A stretch of 64,000 nt of DNA, from NCBI GenBank assembly GCA_964560085.1, contig CAZLKF010000002.1:1-64000 (forward strand). The letters are read 5' to 3'. The notes under the pieces are model-generated. The model searched no databases and had not been told where the DNA came from. It saw nothing but the letters and a program-made list of their open reading frames with translations. Source of the DNA: RUG11241 sp964560085 (GTDB taxonomy: Bacteria > Bacillota_I > Bacilli_A > RF39 > UBA660). Numbering within the stretch: position 1 is the stretch's first letter; every line of letters begins with the position of its first letter. A program made the translations under genes and the position numbers. Below, in pieces: positions 56,500 through 64,000 of this stretch.

Positions 56500-57630
56500 T
56501 TATAATATCAACTTTAGCTTTCTCCCCAATAATTGAAAAAAAGTTATTTTTTCTACATCTTCTTTGACCGTTAAATCGACCATTTCTTGATGACCATTTA
56601 TCTTAATTGTTAATGATCCAACTATATCTCCTTTTTTGATAGGAGCAACTAGTTTGTCAAGGTTTACATTATAATCTATTTTGGCATCATCATCCATTTT
56701 CTTTTTCAAATATGTTACCTTTTCTATGGGTATTATATCGATTTTTTCGACATAGCCTTTTTCTACTTTATTGTTAGATACAATTTTATCTTGATCGATT
56801 GCAGTCTTTAATTCATATTGAGCATAAGCATAATCAAGCATTTCACTCACTTCTTTGTTGCGGACTTCACTACTTGGTTCATCTAAAACAATCGCGATGA
56901 TTCGCATATCGTTTTTTAAAGCTGTTGCAACTAAACAATAACCAGCTTCTGTTGTATACCCGGTTTTCAAGCCATCAACGCCATCGTAGAAGCGTACTAA
57001 CTTGTTGGTATTAACAAGCCACAATCGACGATCAGTATTTTCTCTTAAATAACTTTCATAAACCGAGGTATATTTAAATATCTCTTCATGTTTACTTAAA
57101 GCTCTAGCAATAACAGCTAAATCAGCTGCACTTGTATAATGATTACTAGCTGTTAAACCATGTGAATTTTGAAAATTCGTATTTTTTAACCCCAATTCTT
57201 TACTTCTTTTGTTCATTAAATTAACAAAATTAGCTTCAGTCCCAGCTATTTTTTCGGCTAAAGCCACCACTGCATCATTGCCACTAGCAATAGCTATCCC
57301 TTTAAATAAATCTTCTACGCTCATCCTTTCATTTGTTTCAAGCAATATCTGGCTACCACCCATAGCTGAAGCATTAGCACTTACTTGCACAATCTCTTTC
57401 CAATCAATAACTCCTTTATCAATCGCTTCCACAATTAATAACATTGACATCATTTTTGTTAAAGATGCTGGTTCTAACTTCTCGTTAGGATTTTTTGAAA
57501 ATATAATTTCACCAGTACTAGCTTCTAATAATAAAGCTGACCTAGCATTAGTTGCTAACGTTAAATCATCGGCTTTAACCGTAACTCCTAAAATAAAAAT
57601 ACTTAATATCAAAACAGCAAACTTTTTCAT
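56500..57630 (-). CDS. D-alanyl-D-alanine carboxypeptidase (DacA/DacF-like PBP)
   Basis: This 376-residue exported enzyme has a signal peptide (MKKFAVLILSIFILGVTVKA) and the penicillin-binding motifs SLTK (SxxK, in PASLTKMMS), SGN (IASGNDAV) and KTG (GLKTGYTTEAG). A C-terminal PBP5-type beta domain and an amphipathic tail (FFQLLGRKLKLIL) follow. It trims the terminal D-Ala of peptidoglycan stems; DacF homologues act in spore cortex. The ATG at 57630 has GAGGTGG 3-6 bp upstream. Confidence 0.93.
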   Translation of the reverse strand: MKKFAVLILSIFILGVTVKADDLTLATNARSALLLEASTGEIIFSKNPNEKLEPASLTKMMSMLLIVEAIDKGVIDWKEIVQVSANASAMGGSQILLETNERMSVEDLFKGIAIASGNDAVVALAEKIAGTEANFVNLMNKRSKELGLKNTNFQNSHGLTASNHYTSAADLAVIARALSKHEEIFKYTSVYESYLRENTDRRLWLVNTNKLVRFYDGVDGLKTGYTTEAGYCLVATALKNDMRIIAIVLDEPSSEVRNKEVSEMLDYAYAQYELKTAIDQDKIVSNNKVEKGYVEKIDIIPIEKVTYLKKKMDDDAKIDYNVNLDKLVAPIKKGDIVGSLTIKINGHQEMVDLTVKEDVEKITFFQLLGRKLKLIL

Positions 57631-57658
57631 ATTCCACCTCAATTAAACATATGAAAAA

Positions 57659-57679
57659 GAATAGTTATAATTACTATTC
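57659..57679 (-). terminator. Intrinsic terminator after the amidase-domain lipoprotein
   Basis: A 7-bp perfect stem (GAATAGT / ACTATTC) with a 7-nt loop is followed by TTTTTC on the minus strand. The stop of the gene at 57674 lies in the stem. Confidence 0.82.
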
Positions 57680-58921
57680 TTCATTCCAACCATATATTTT
57701 AATTAATCTTTTTCCCGCATAATTATAAGCGGAAAGTGGATAATTTTTGCGGTCTGTCGTATTAGATGTCGTTAGCAAATCAACTATCTTTCCATCTTCC
57801 TCAACAATTCCTGATACGACAATTGTATGTACCCATTTATTCATAGAACCGACTTGCATAACATCACCAGCCTCAGCAGCAAAATAATTAATATTAACAC
57901 TAGCACATAAGCCATAACCATTATTGTTACGTGCATAATCATAAAATTGGCTAACACCAGTCCATGAAGGAGTGCGACCTTTTTCAAGAGAAGTTTCATC
58001 AACACCACTACCATAATATTTCCATTTATAAATTCCGGTTAAATCATTTGGAATTCCGCCACTCTTTAAAACCTGTGAAGCGTAATTTTGACAATTTCCA
58101 CCATATATATCATAAGCAGCATATTCACTATTTCTTTTTAAAGACCATTCTAAGGCATAATTGCTGGCCATTTCTCGATCATAAGTATGATCACATTTCT
58201 TAGGAGCAACAAGTTTGTTCGTTAAATATGCTTCATAATAACTTTTCTCAGTTACAACTGCTTTTTTAACATCACTTATTGCTTGTTCTTTGAATGTTTC
58301 TAATTCTGTTTTTATTATTTGATCAGTATTTTCTTCTTTAAATTCATAATTATCAGTAATAACATTATAAAAATCCGCGAATTTTTCATAAGCAATCAAT
58401 TCATTATCATTAGAAAAAGTAAATTTGTTTTTAATATTTAAACTTTCAGATCTAATATCTTTCATAAAAGCAAAATTAACAAAACTATCTTCGTTGACCG
58501 TTAAAACTATTTTTTCAGTATCTTCATCTACTTTTTTAATATCTAAATTGTAATAGCAATCAGTAAGTTTCAAATCATTTCTTTGACTTAAACGATAACT
58601 TATTAAATAAGACATTGCTGTTTGTGTTAAATAAGCTTCTTTAGAGGTCGGTTCACTAAACAAATACATCATATTATATTCATTTAATTCTTTCATTGAC
58701 AAATAATATAAATCTACAAATTCTACTATTTTTTTCTTTATTTCCTCATCTACTATTATTCCTGAACTATTAGTAAATTCTTTGATAAAAGTTGTCGGTT
58801 TAGGTGTTATTATCTCTTCTTCTTTCTTGGTACAAGAACCAATTAGCAAAATGAGACTAATAATAACAATACCTAAAACAGTAACTGGAATTATTTTAAT
58901 TCTTATTTTTTTTCTTTTCAT
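57674..58921 (-). CDS. Lipoprotein with C-terminal Amidase_6-type domain
   Basis: This 415-residue protein has a basic start, a hydrophobic signal ending LLIGSC (probable lipobox Cys about 30), a helical and beta N-terminal region of unknown function (about 45-245), and a C-terminal putative amidase domain (about 250-415). The domain has DREMASNYALEWSLKRN, the nucleophile Cys in GGNCQNYASQ and the His in KWVHTIVV, the papain/NlpC-like dyad of the Amidase_6 family. A wall-peptide substrate is likely but unproven. It follows polA by 10 bp. Confidence 0.83.
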   Translation of the reverse strand: MKRKKIRIKIIPVTVLGIVIISLILLIGSCTKKEEEIITPKPTTFIKEFTNSSGIIVDEEIKKKIVEFVDLYYLSMKELNEYNMMYLFSEPTSKEAYLTQTAMSYLISYRLSQRNDLKLTDCYYNLDIKKVDEDTEKIVLTVNEDSFVNFAFMKDIRSESLNIKNKFTFSNDNELIAYEKFADFYNVITDNYEFKEENTDQIIKTELETFKEQAISDVKKAVVTEKSYYEAYLTNKLVAPKKCDHTYDREMASNYALEWSLKRNSEYAAYDIYGGNCQNYASQVLKSGGIPNDLTGIYKWKYYGSGVDETSLEKGRTPSWTGVSQFYDYARNNNGYGLCASVNINYFAAEAGDVMQVGSMNKWVHTIVVSGIVEEDGKIVDLLTTSNTTDRKNYPLSAYNYAGKRLIKIYGWNEE

Positions 58922-58931
58922 AATTTGCTCC

Positions 58932-61520
58932 TTACTTTACTTGATACCAATCACTTCCATAATCAACTTCTACTTTAAGTGGGACTTTCAACTCACATAT
59001 GTTTTCCATCACGTCAGTTACCAAAGTTGTTATATCGTTTATTTCCTCATTTAAGCAATCAAATACTAACTCATCGTGAACTTGTAAAATCATTTTTGAT
59101 TTCAAATTTTGTTTTTTTATCTCATTTGCCACTTTTATCATAGCCATTTTTAGAATGTCCGCGCTTGTTCCTTGAATTGGGGTATTTAAAGCCATTCTTT
59201 CACCACTACTGCGAATCAAATAATTTTTATTTTGTAGTTCGGGAATATTTCTTTTACGCCCAAACAAAGTTTTAACATAGCCATCTTCGTGAGCTTTCTT
59301 AATGCATTCATCCATATATATTTTAATACCTGGATAAGCCTTAAAATAATCATCAATAAATTGCTTAGCGTCCTTTGTAAAAATGTTTAAATTTTCAGCT
59401 AAGCCAAAACTACTTATACCATAAATAATACCGAAATTAACAGCTTTAGCAACTCTTCGCATTTCTTTAGTTACCAAATCTTCAGTAACATGAAAAACAT
59501 CACTAGCTGTTTTAGTATGGATATCTTTACCAGCTTTAAAAGCTTCTATTAAGGTTTCATTATCAGCCATATGTGATAATATTCGAAGCTCAATCTGGGA
59601 ATAATCGCTACTTAAAATAACAGAGTTTTTACTAGGAACAAATGCTTTTCTAATTAACTTACCAAGTTCATTACGAATGGGAATATTTTGTAGATTTGGT
59701 TCGATCGAAGATAGTCTTCCCGTTCTTGTTAATGTTTGGGTATAAATCGTATGAATTTTTCCATCTTCCATAATCATACTAAGCAATCCTTCAATGTAAG
59801 TCGTATAAAGTTTAGTTACGGTGCGATATTCGATAATCTTATCAATTATAATATGTTTACCTTTTAACTTATTTAAAACATCAATTGAAGTTGAATAGCC
59901 ATTGGCATTTTTTTTGCCATGTGGTAAAGCTAATTTTTCAAATAAAATTTCTCCTAATTGCTTAGGTGATGAAATGTTGAATTCGCAGCCGGCCAAATTA
60001 TAAATGTCTTTAGTCATTAATTCTATTTTTATGGCGAACTCTTCCTTCATATCAAGTAAAGTATCTTTAGAAACACAAACACCATTATATTCCATATCAC
60101 CTAAAACATAAGCCAAAGGATGTTCTATATCATAATATAGATTTCCCATTTCTAGGACTTTTAATTCTTCATTAAATTTACTATATGTTTCGTAAATAAA
60201 TTTAGCCTTTAAACTGGCAGTACTCGCTATTTCTTCTAAAGTTGGTTCATTAAATTTATCATTTTTACCATATACATTTTCATAAAAAGGAATATCATAA
60301 TTAAAATTGTTAGCTAAATATGCAACATCATCTTTAATATTATAATCAAGTAAATAAGCAGCAATCATTGTATCAAAAACGATATTTGGGATTTCAATAT
60401 TTTTCCATTTTAAGGCAACATATAATTTTTTTAAATCATATGTGTATTTGTTAATATTATCGATTACATGAGGATTGTCTTTAAATACCTCAAAAGGAAT
60501 ATAATAATTATTAACATCATTATATATTGCAAGGCCTAAAACTTTAGCATTGTGATAATTAGTTCCTAATAATTCCAAGTAAATGGCACTATCTTTCGTG
60601 ACATTAATTTCATTGATATCATCAATTATCTGAACTTTAGTCGATTCTTTAATAGAAAATTTTTTTTCTTGTTTTTTTATAAATGAATAAAATTCCAATT
60701 CTTCATATAAATCATTCAATTCAGCAGTTTCGCCGTTATATTTAATTTCATTTAAATTAAAAGGAATAGGTACATTTCTATTAATTGTTGCTAATTCATA
60801 ACTTAAATATGCATTTTCTTTATCGTTTTCAAGTTTTTCACGCATTTTTGGTGTTAATTTGTCTAAATTTTCATAAACACCATCTAATGTTTTATAATCT
60901 TGAAGCAACTTTAAAGCAGTTTTTTCACCAATACCTTTAACACCAGGAATATTATCTGACGTGTCTCCTTGTAAAGCTTTTAAATCAATTATTCTTATTG
61001 GTTCAATACCATAATCAGCAAAAAAAGTCTTTTCATTATAACGAATATAGTCTTTAGACTTTAACATCTTCATTTCAACATCGGCAGCTATTAATTGCAA
61101 CAAATCATGATCACTACTGATAATTGTCGCATCAAAATTTTTATCTTCGTTACAATATCTTGCAAATGTACCGATTATATCATCGGCTTCATAATTATCA
61201 ATTTCATAATATTTAATACCCATTGCTGTTAATAGTTTGCGTGAATATGGGGTTTGTAATTTCAATTCATCTGGGGTTTCCATACGTCCAGCCTTATAAT
61301 CTTTATACTTATCATGTCTAAAAGTTTTTCCTTTATCAAAAGCCACCATTATATAAACTGGTTGTTCTTCATTGATTATTTTATTCATCATGTTGGCAAA
61401 ACCAAATAAAGCATTAGTTGGAAAATTTTTACTATTATGCATAAAATTTCCATTATATGCTGTTGCATAATAACTTCGATATAAAAGGTTGTTGCCGTCT
61501 ACTAATATTATCTTCTCCAT
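58932..61520 (-). CDS. polA: DNA polymerase I
   Basis: This 862-residue enzyme has an N-terminal 5'-3' exonuclease (DGNNLLYRSYYA, DADDIIGT-type site EADDIIGTFAR, LQGDTSDNIPGVKGIG), a central 3'-5' exonuclease-like domain and a family A polymerase (SSDYSQIELRILSHM motif A, RRVAKAVNFGIIYG motif B, LQVHDELVFD motif C). The middle domain has YLELLG where active proofreading domains have DxE, so proofreading is lost, as in B. subtilis Pol I. TATAAT and AAGGAGGG precede the start. Confidence 0.97.
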   Translation of the reverse strand: MEKIILVDGNNLLYRSYYATAYNGNFMHNSKNFPTNALFGFANMMNKIINEEQPVYIMVAFDKGKTFRHDKYKDYKAGRMETPDELKLQTPYSRKLLTAMGIKYYEIDNYEADDIIGTFARYCNEDKNFDATIISSDHDLLQLIAADVEMKMLKSKDYIRYNEKTFFADYGIEPIRIIDLKALQGDTSDNIPGVKGIGEKTALKLLQDYKTLDGVYENLDKLTPKMREKLENDKENAYLSYELATINRNVPIPFNLNEIKYNGETAELNDLYEELEFYSFIKKQEKKFSIKESTKVQIIDDINEINVTKDSAIYLELLGTNYHNAKVLGLAIYNDVNNYYIPFEVFKDNPHVIDNINKYTYDLKKLYVALKWKNIEIPNIVFDTMIAAYLLDYNIKDDVAYLANNFNYDIPFYENVYGKNDKFNEPTLEEIASTASLKAKFIYETYSKFNEELKVLEMGNLYYDIEHPLAYVLGDMEYNGVCVSKDTLLDMKEEFAIKIELMTKDIYNLAGCEFNISSPKQLGEILFEKLALPHGKKNANGYSTSIDVLNKLKGKHIIIDKIIEYRTVTKLYTTYIEGLLSMIMEDGKIHTIYTQTLTRTGRLSSIEPNLQNIPIRNELGKLIRKAFVPSKNSVILSSDYSQIELRILSHMADNETLIEAFKAGKDIHTKTASDVFHVTEDLVTKEMRRVAKAVNFGIIYGISSFGLAENLNIFTKDAKQFIDDYFKAYPGIKIYMDECIKKAHEDGYVKTLFGRKRNIPELQNKNYLIRSSGERMALNTPIQGTSADILKMAMIKVANEIKKQNLKSKMILQVHDELVFDCLNEEINDITTLVTDVMENICELKVPLKVEVDYGSDWYQVK

Positions 61521-61561
61521 ATTCCCTCCTTTATTATTATAACATATTTTTCATATTCAAA

Positions 61562-61593
61562 AAGAAAGATGTATCATTAAATACACCTTTCTT
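61562..61593 (-). terminator. Intrinsic terminator of polC
   Basis: A 13-bp stem (AAGAAAGGTGTAT / ATACATCTTTCTT, one G-U pair) with a 6-nt loop runs into TTT on the minus strand. The polC stop at 61592 overlaps it. Confidence 0.88.
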
Positions 61594-64000
61594 AAAACAA
61601 ACTCAATTGATTTGATTCATCCATTCCATCTAGTATTCCCATTTGACGCATTGTTTCGATAATTGTTTGGGAAACTTTTCCACGTTTTTGCAAATCTTCG
61701 ATACATGAAAATGGATGTTTTGTTCTTTCATCTATAATTGTCTGGGCTACTGTATCACCTAAACCATCAATAGTTGCAAAAGATGGATACATTGTTTTTT
61801 CATCTTTTACAATAAACATTCTTGCATCACTTTTGTTGATATCTATCGGTGCAAATTTAATACCACGAGCTGTTGCTTCTAAAGCAATCTTTAAAGTTTC
61901 TAAAACTGCTAAATCTTTATTAGTCGCTTCTTTTCCTTTATTGCTAATTTCTAACATTCGGTTTTTAATTGCATTATAACCTTTGCACATTGTTGCAATG
62001 TCATAATCAGTAATTCTGGCCGAAAAATAAGTAGCATAATAATAAACTGGCATATGAACTTTAAACCAAGCAATTCTAAAAGCACTGATAACATAAGCAG
62101 CAGCATGAGCCTTCGGGAACATATACTTTATTTTTTGACATGAATCAATAAACCAAGGCTCAATTCCCGCTTTTTCCATTGTGGCTTTATGATCAACCCA
62201 AGCATCTGGTTCTTTACTTGCCTTCCCTTTTCGAACAAATTCCATAATTTTGAATGCTTTAATTGGTGCTAGCCCATGGTACATTAAATAGACCATTATA
62301 TCATCACGACAACCAATAACTTCTTTAAAAGGAACTACTTGATTACGAATTAATTCTTGAGCATTGCCTAGCCAAACATCTGTTCCATGTGAAAGACCAG
62401 ATATTTTTATAAGTTCTGAAAATGTAGTTGGTTTTGTATCAACAAGCATACCAATAGTAAAATTAGTCCCAAATTCTGGAATTCCTAAAGTCCCCGTTGG
62501 GCACATTATTTGTTCTTCTGTTACTCCAAGTGGTTTTGGCGATAAAAAGATATCCATTGTTTCTTTGTCATCCAAAGGCACATCAGTAACATTTATTTTT
62601 GTTAAGTCTTGTAAATATCGTAATTGTGTCGGATCGGAGTGACCCAAAATATCTAACTTTAACAAATCTTGATCTATAGCATGGTAATCAAAATGAGTCG
62701 TTCGCCATTCAGCGGTACTATCATCAGCTGGATATTGATAAGGTGTGAAGTCATAAACATCTCTATAATGAGGAACTACGACAATACCTCCCGGATGTTG
62801 ACCAGTTGTTCTTTTAACACCCGTGCAACCAACTGCTAAACGTTCGATTTCTGGTGAACGTTTATTGATGCCACGATCTTCATAAAAACCTTTAACATAA
62901 CCATAAGCTGTTTTGTCAGCAACTGTGCCAATTGTACCAGCACGATATACATTATCTTCACCAAACAAAACTTTGGTATAAGCATGAGCTGATGCTTGAT
63001 TTAAATCCGAAAAATTCAAGTCAATATCAGGTACTTTATCAGCATTAAAGCCTAGGAAAGTCGCGAAAGGCATATCTTGACCATCTTTAAATAAAGTTTC
63101 ACCGCAATGTGGACATTTTTTATCCGGCAAATCAAAACCGCTTGAATAAATTGAACCTAATGATTTACCATCTTCTGCTTCAAAGATACTATGCATACAT
63201 TTCAAGCAACGATAATGAGCCGGTAATGGATTTACTTCCGTTATTCCCATCATTGTTGCAACAAATGACGAGCCAACTGAACCACGGGAGCCAACTAAAT
63301 ACCCATCGTCGTTTGAATGTTTTACTAACTTTTGGGCAATTAAGTATATAACATCAAAACCGCCACCAATAATACCACCCAGTTCTTTCTGAATGGCTTT
63401 TTCTAAATCTTTTTCAGTGATTTCTGGATTCTTTTCTTTAATGCTATTACCTATCAATTTCTGAACAGCTTCATATCCTTCATTAATAACGTTATGAACC
63501 ATTTCAAAAGTTTTATTTATGACATCATTGGGAAATTCTTTCTCGGCTATTTCTTTACAGCAATTATAAACTGCGTCACCATATAATTCCTTAGCAATTC
63601 TCTCCTCTATATTAAAAGGAAGAGGATCTCCATACCAAGATTTGGCTTTTTCATAAACCAAATCAGTAGTTGTTTTCTGACTATCGGGGATAACTGGTGA
63701 GTATGGTTTGTCGGGATATTCAATTACTTCATAATCATCACACAATTCGGCTATTTTATATGTATTATCAATAACAATCTCATTACGAGTTTCTTCATCA
63801 AGAAAGTTAAATTCTTCTAACATCTCATCAGTTGTTCTTAAATATTGTGGAGGAATCCGATTATATCCTTCTTTTCCTAGATATCTTGCTAATGGATGTC
63901 TTCCTTTACCAGGGACATTTTGATTAACTACAAATTCACGGTAAATTGTATCTTCCTTAGTTATTGAATGGGCATCACTAGTAGCTACTACTAATTTCCC
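61592..64000 (-). CDS. polC: DNA polymerase III PolC-type alpha subunit (5' end beyond the window)
   Basis: The frame is open to the right edge: upstream of the internal Met at 63823 it continues through RTTDEMLEEF back to a PHP-domain segment (LVVATSDAHSITKEDTIYRE). The visible 802 residues therefore hold the end of the PHP domain and the polymerase domain, with VGSRGSVGSSFVATMMGITEVNPL, a four-Cys zinc site (CLKCMH and CPHCG), the catalytic PDIDLNFS, and RTTGQHPGGIVVVP. PolC is the replicative polymerase of low-GC Gram-positives. The N-terminal OB and proofreading exonuclease parts should lie beyond position 64000. Confidence 0.97.
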   Translation of the reverse strand, partial: GKLVVATSDAHSITKEDTIYREFVVNQNVPGKGRHPLARYLGKEGYNRIPPQYLRTTDEMLEEFNFLDEETRNEIVIDNTYKIAELCDDYEVIEYPDKPYSPVIPDSQKTTTDLVYEKAKSWYGDPLPFNIEERIAKELYGDAVYNCCKEIAEKEFPNDVINKTFEMVHNVINEGYEAVQKLIGNSIKEKNPEITEKDLEKAIQKELGGIIGGGFDVIYLIAQKLVKHSNDDGYLVGSRGSVGSSFVATMMGITEVNPLPAHYRCLKCMHSIFEAEDGKSLGSIYSSGFDLPDKKCPHCGETLFKDGQDMPFATFLGFNADKVPDIDLNFSDLNQASAHAYTKVLFGEDNVYRAGTIGTVADKTAYGYVKGFYEDRGINKRSPEIERLAVGCTGVKRTTGQHPGGIVVVPHYRDVYDFTPYQYPADDSTAEWRTTHFDYHAIDQDLLKLDILGHSDPTQLRYLQDLTKINVTDVPLDDKETMDIFLSPKPLGVTEEQIMCPTGTLGIPEFGTNFTIGMLVDTKPTTFSELIKISGLSHGTDVWLGNAQELIRNQVVPFKEVIGCRDDIMVYLMYHGLAPIKAFKIMEFVRKGKASKEPDAWVDHKATMEKAGIEPWFIDSCQKIKYMFPKAHAAAYVISAFRIAWFKVHMPVYYYATYFSARITDYDIATMCKGYNAIKNRMLEISNKGKEATNKDLAVLETLKIALEATARGIKFAPIDINKSDARMFIVKDEKTMYPSFATIDGLGDTVAQTIIDERTKHPFSCIEDLQKRGKVSQTIIETMRQMGILDGMDESNQLSLF

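Noticed and set aside
57209..57646. A 145-codon plus-strand frame opposite the D,D-carboxypeptidase gene
   Set aside because: It mirrors the coding sequence of the conserved PBP on the other strand and has no start signal.
61592..63823. PolC read as a complete 743-residue protein starting at the internal Met
   Set aside because: The frame stays open to position 64000 and encodes PHP-domain sequence upstream, so the gene is truncated by the window edge.
1..64000. CRISPR arrays, prophage, insertion sequences or tRNA genes
   Set aside because: No direct-repeat arrays, transposase or integrase genes, or tRNA cloverleaf consensus were seen on either strand.
1..64000. Mycoplasma-type genetic code (TGA as Trp), suggested by low GC and missing L30
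   Set aside because: TGA is used as a stop in the pilin-like gene and sipW, and TGG encodes Trp throughout, including the T-box specifier.

Overview
The window reads as a chromosomal segment of a low-GC, Gram-positive, spore-lineage bacterium (Bacillota, Bacilli-like). Supporting signs are PolC-type replicative polymerase, Spo0A, a CIRCE heat-shock operator, a T-box riboswitch, sigma-A promoters with 17-bp spacers, zinc-type S14, CdaA/CdaR and the standard S10-spc-alpha ribosomal order. TGA is used as a stop (for example at the end of the pilin-like gene and of sipW), so this is not a code-4 mollicute, although rpmD (L30) is absent. A small-genome uncultured gut Bacilli/Erysipelotrichia-type organism would fit, but this is inference. 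Nearly every gene is on the minus strand; only a DUF378 gene and a HIT/membrane-protein pair are on the plus strand.

Layout in window coordinates. 1-270: tandem promoters and boxA leader of an rRNA operon whose 16S gene lies just off the left edge. 0.3-9.7 kb: housekeeping and envelope genes (nucleotide phosphatase, CtpB-like protease, lipoproteins, c-di-AMP cyclase CdaA with its regulator CdaR, a pilin-like protein, TrmL, a lone ClpB-type AAA domain, a thioredoxin-like lipoprotein and a triple-LysM protein). 9.8-17.6 kb: a five-gene membrane glycan operon (SDR epimerase, two YfhO-type GT-C proteins, a UbiA-type prenyl-phosphate transferase and a HAD-GtrA fusion). 17.7-23.7 kb: an ER-type signal peptidase (SipW) with seven or eight candidate SipW-type secreted substrates and a membrane accessory protein. 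23.7-29.6 kb: amidase, HrcA-controlled clpB, HAD nucleotidase and an attenuated infC-rpmI-rplT operon. 30.5-36.0 kb: gpmI, dagK, spo0A, tpiA and a J-domain protein. 36.1-50.2 kb: the S10-spc-alpha operon. 50.2-64.0 kb: an acyl-CoA ligase/acyltransferase pair, a tryptophan T-box operon (M20 hydrolase then trpS), wall and maintenance enzymes, polA and the 3' part of polC, which runs off the right edge.

The most notable items are: the SipW/TasA-like multi-paralogue cluster, in which a cysteine pair at the two ends of the mature domain is gained or lost as a unit; a tryptophan-specific T-box that places an uncharacterised M20 hydrolase ahead of trpS; a putative polyprenyl-phosphoribose-type glycan pathway beside the secreted-protein cluster; L20 carrying a Rho_N-like tail; a CIRCE operator embedded in the last codons of the upstream gene; and infC with a predicted AUC start behind a transcription attenuator.

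Limits: everything was read by eye. No database searches, folding programs or alignments were run. Family names rest on recognised motifs, and promoter, terminator and riboswitch calls rest on consensus matches and hand-paired stems.
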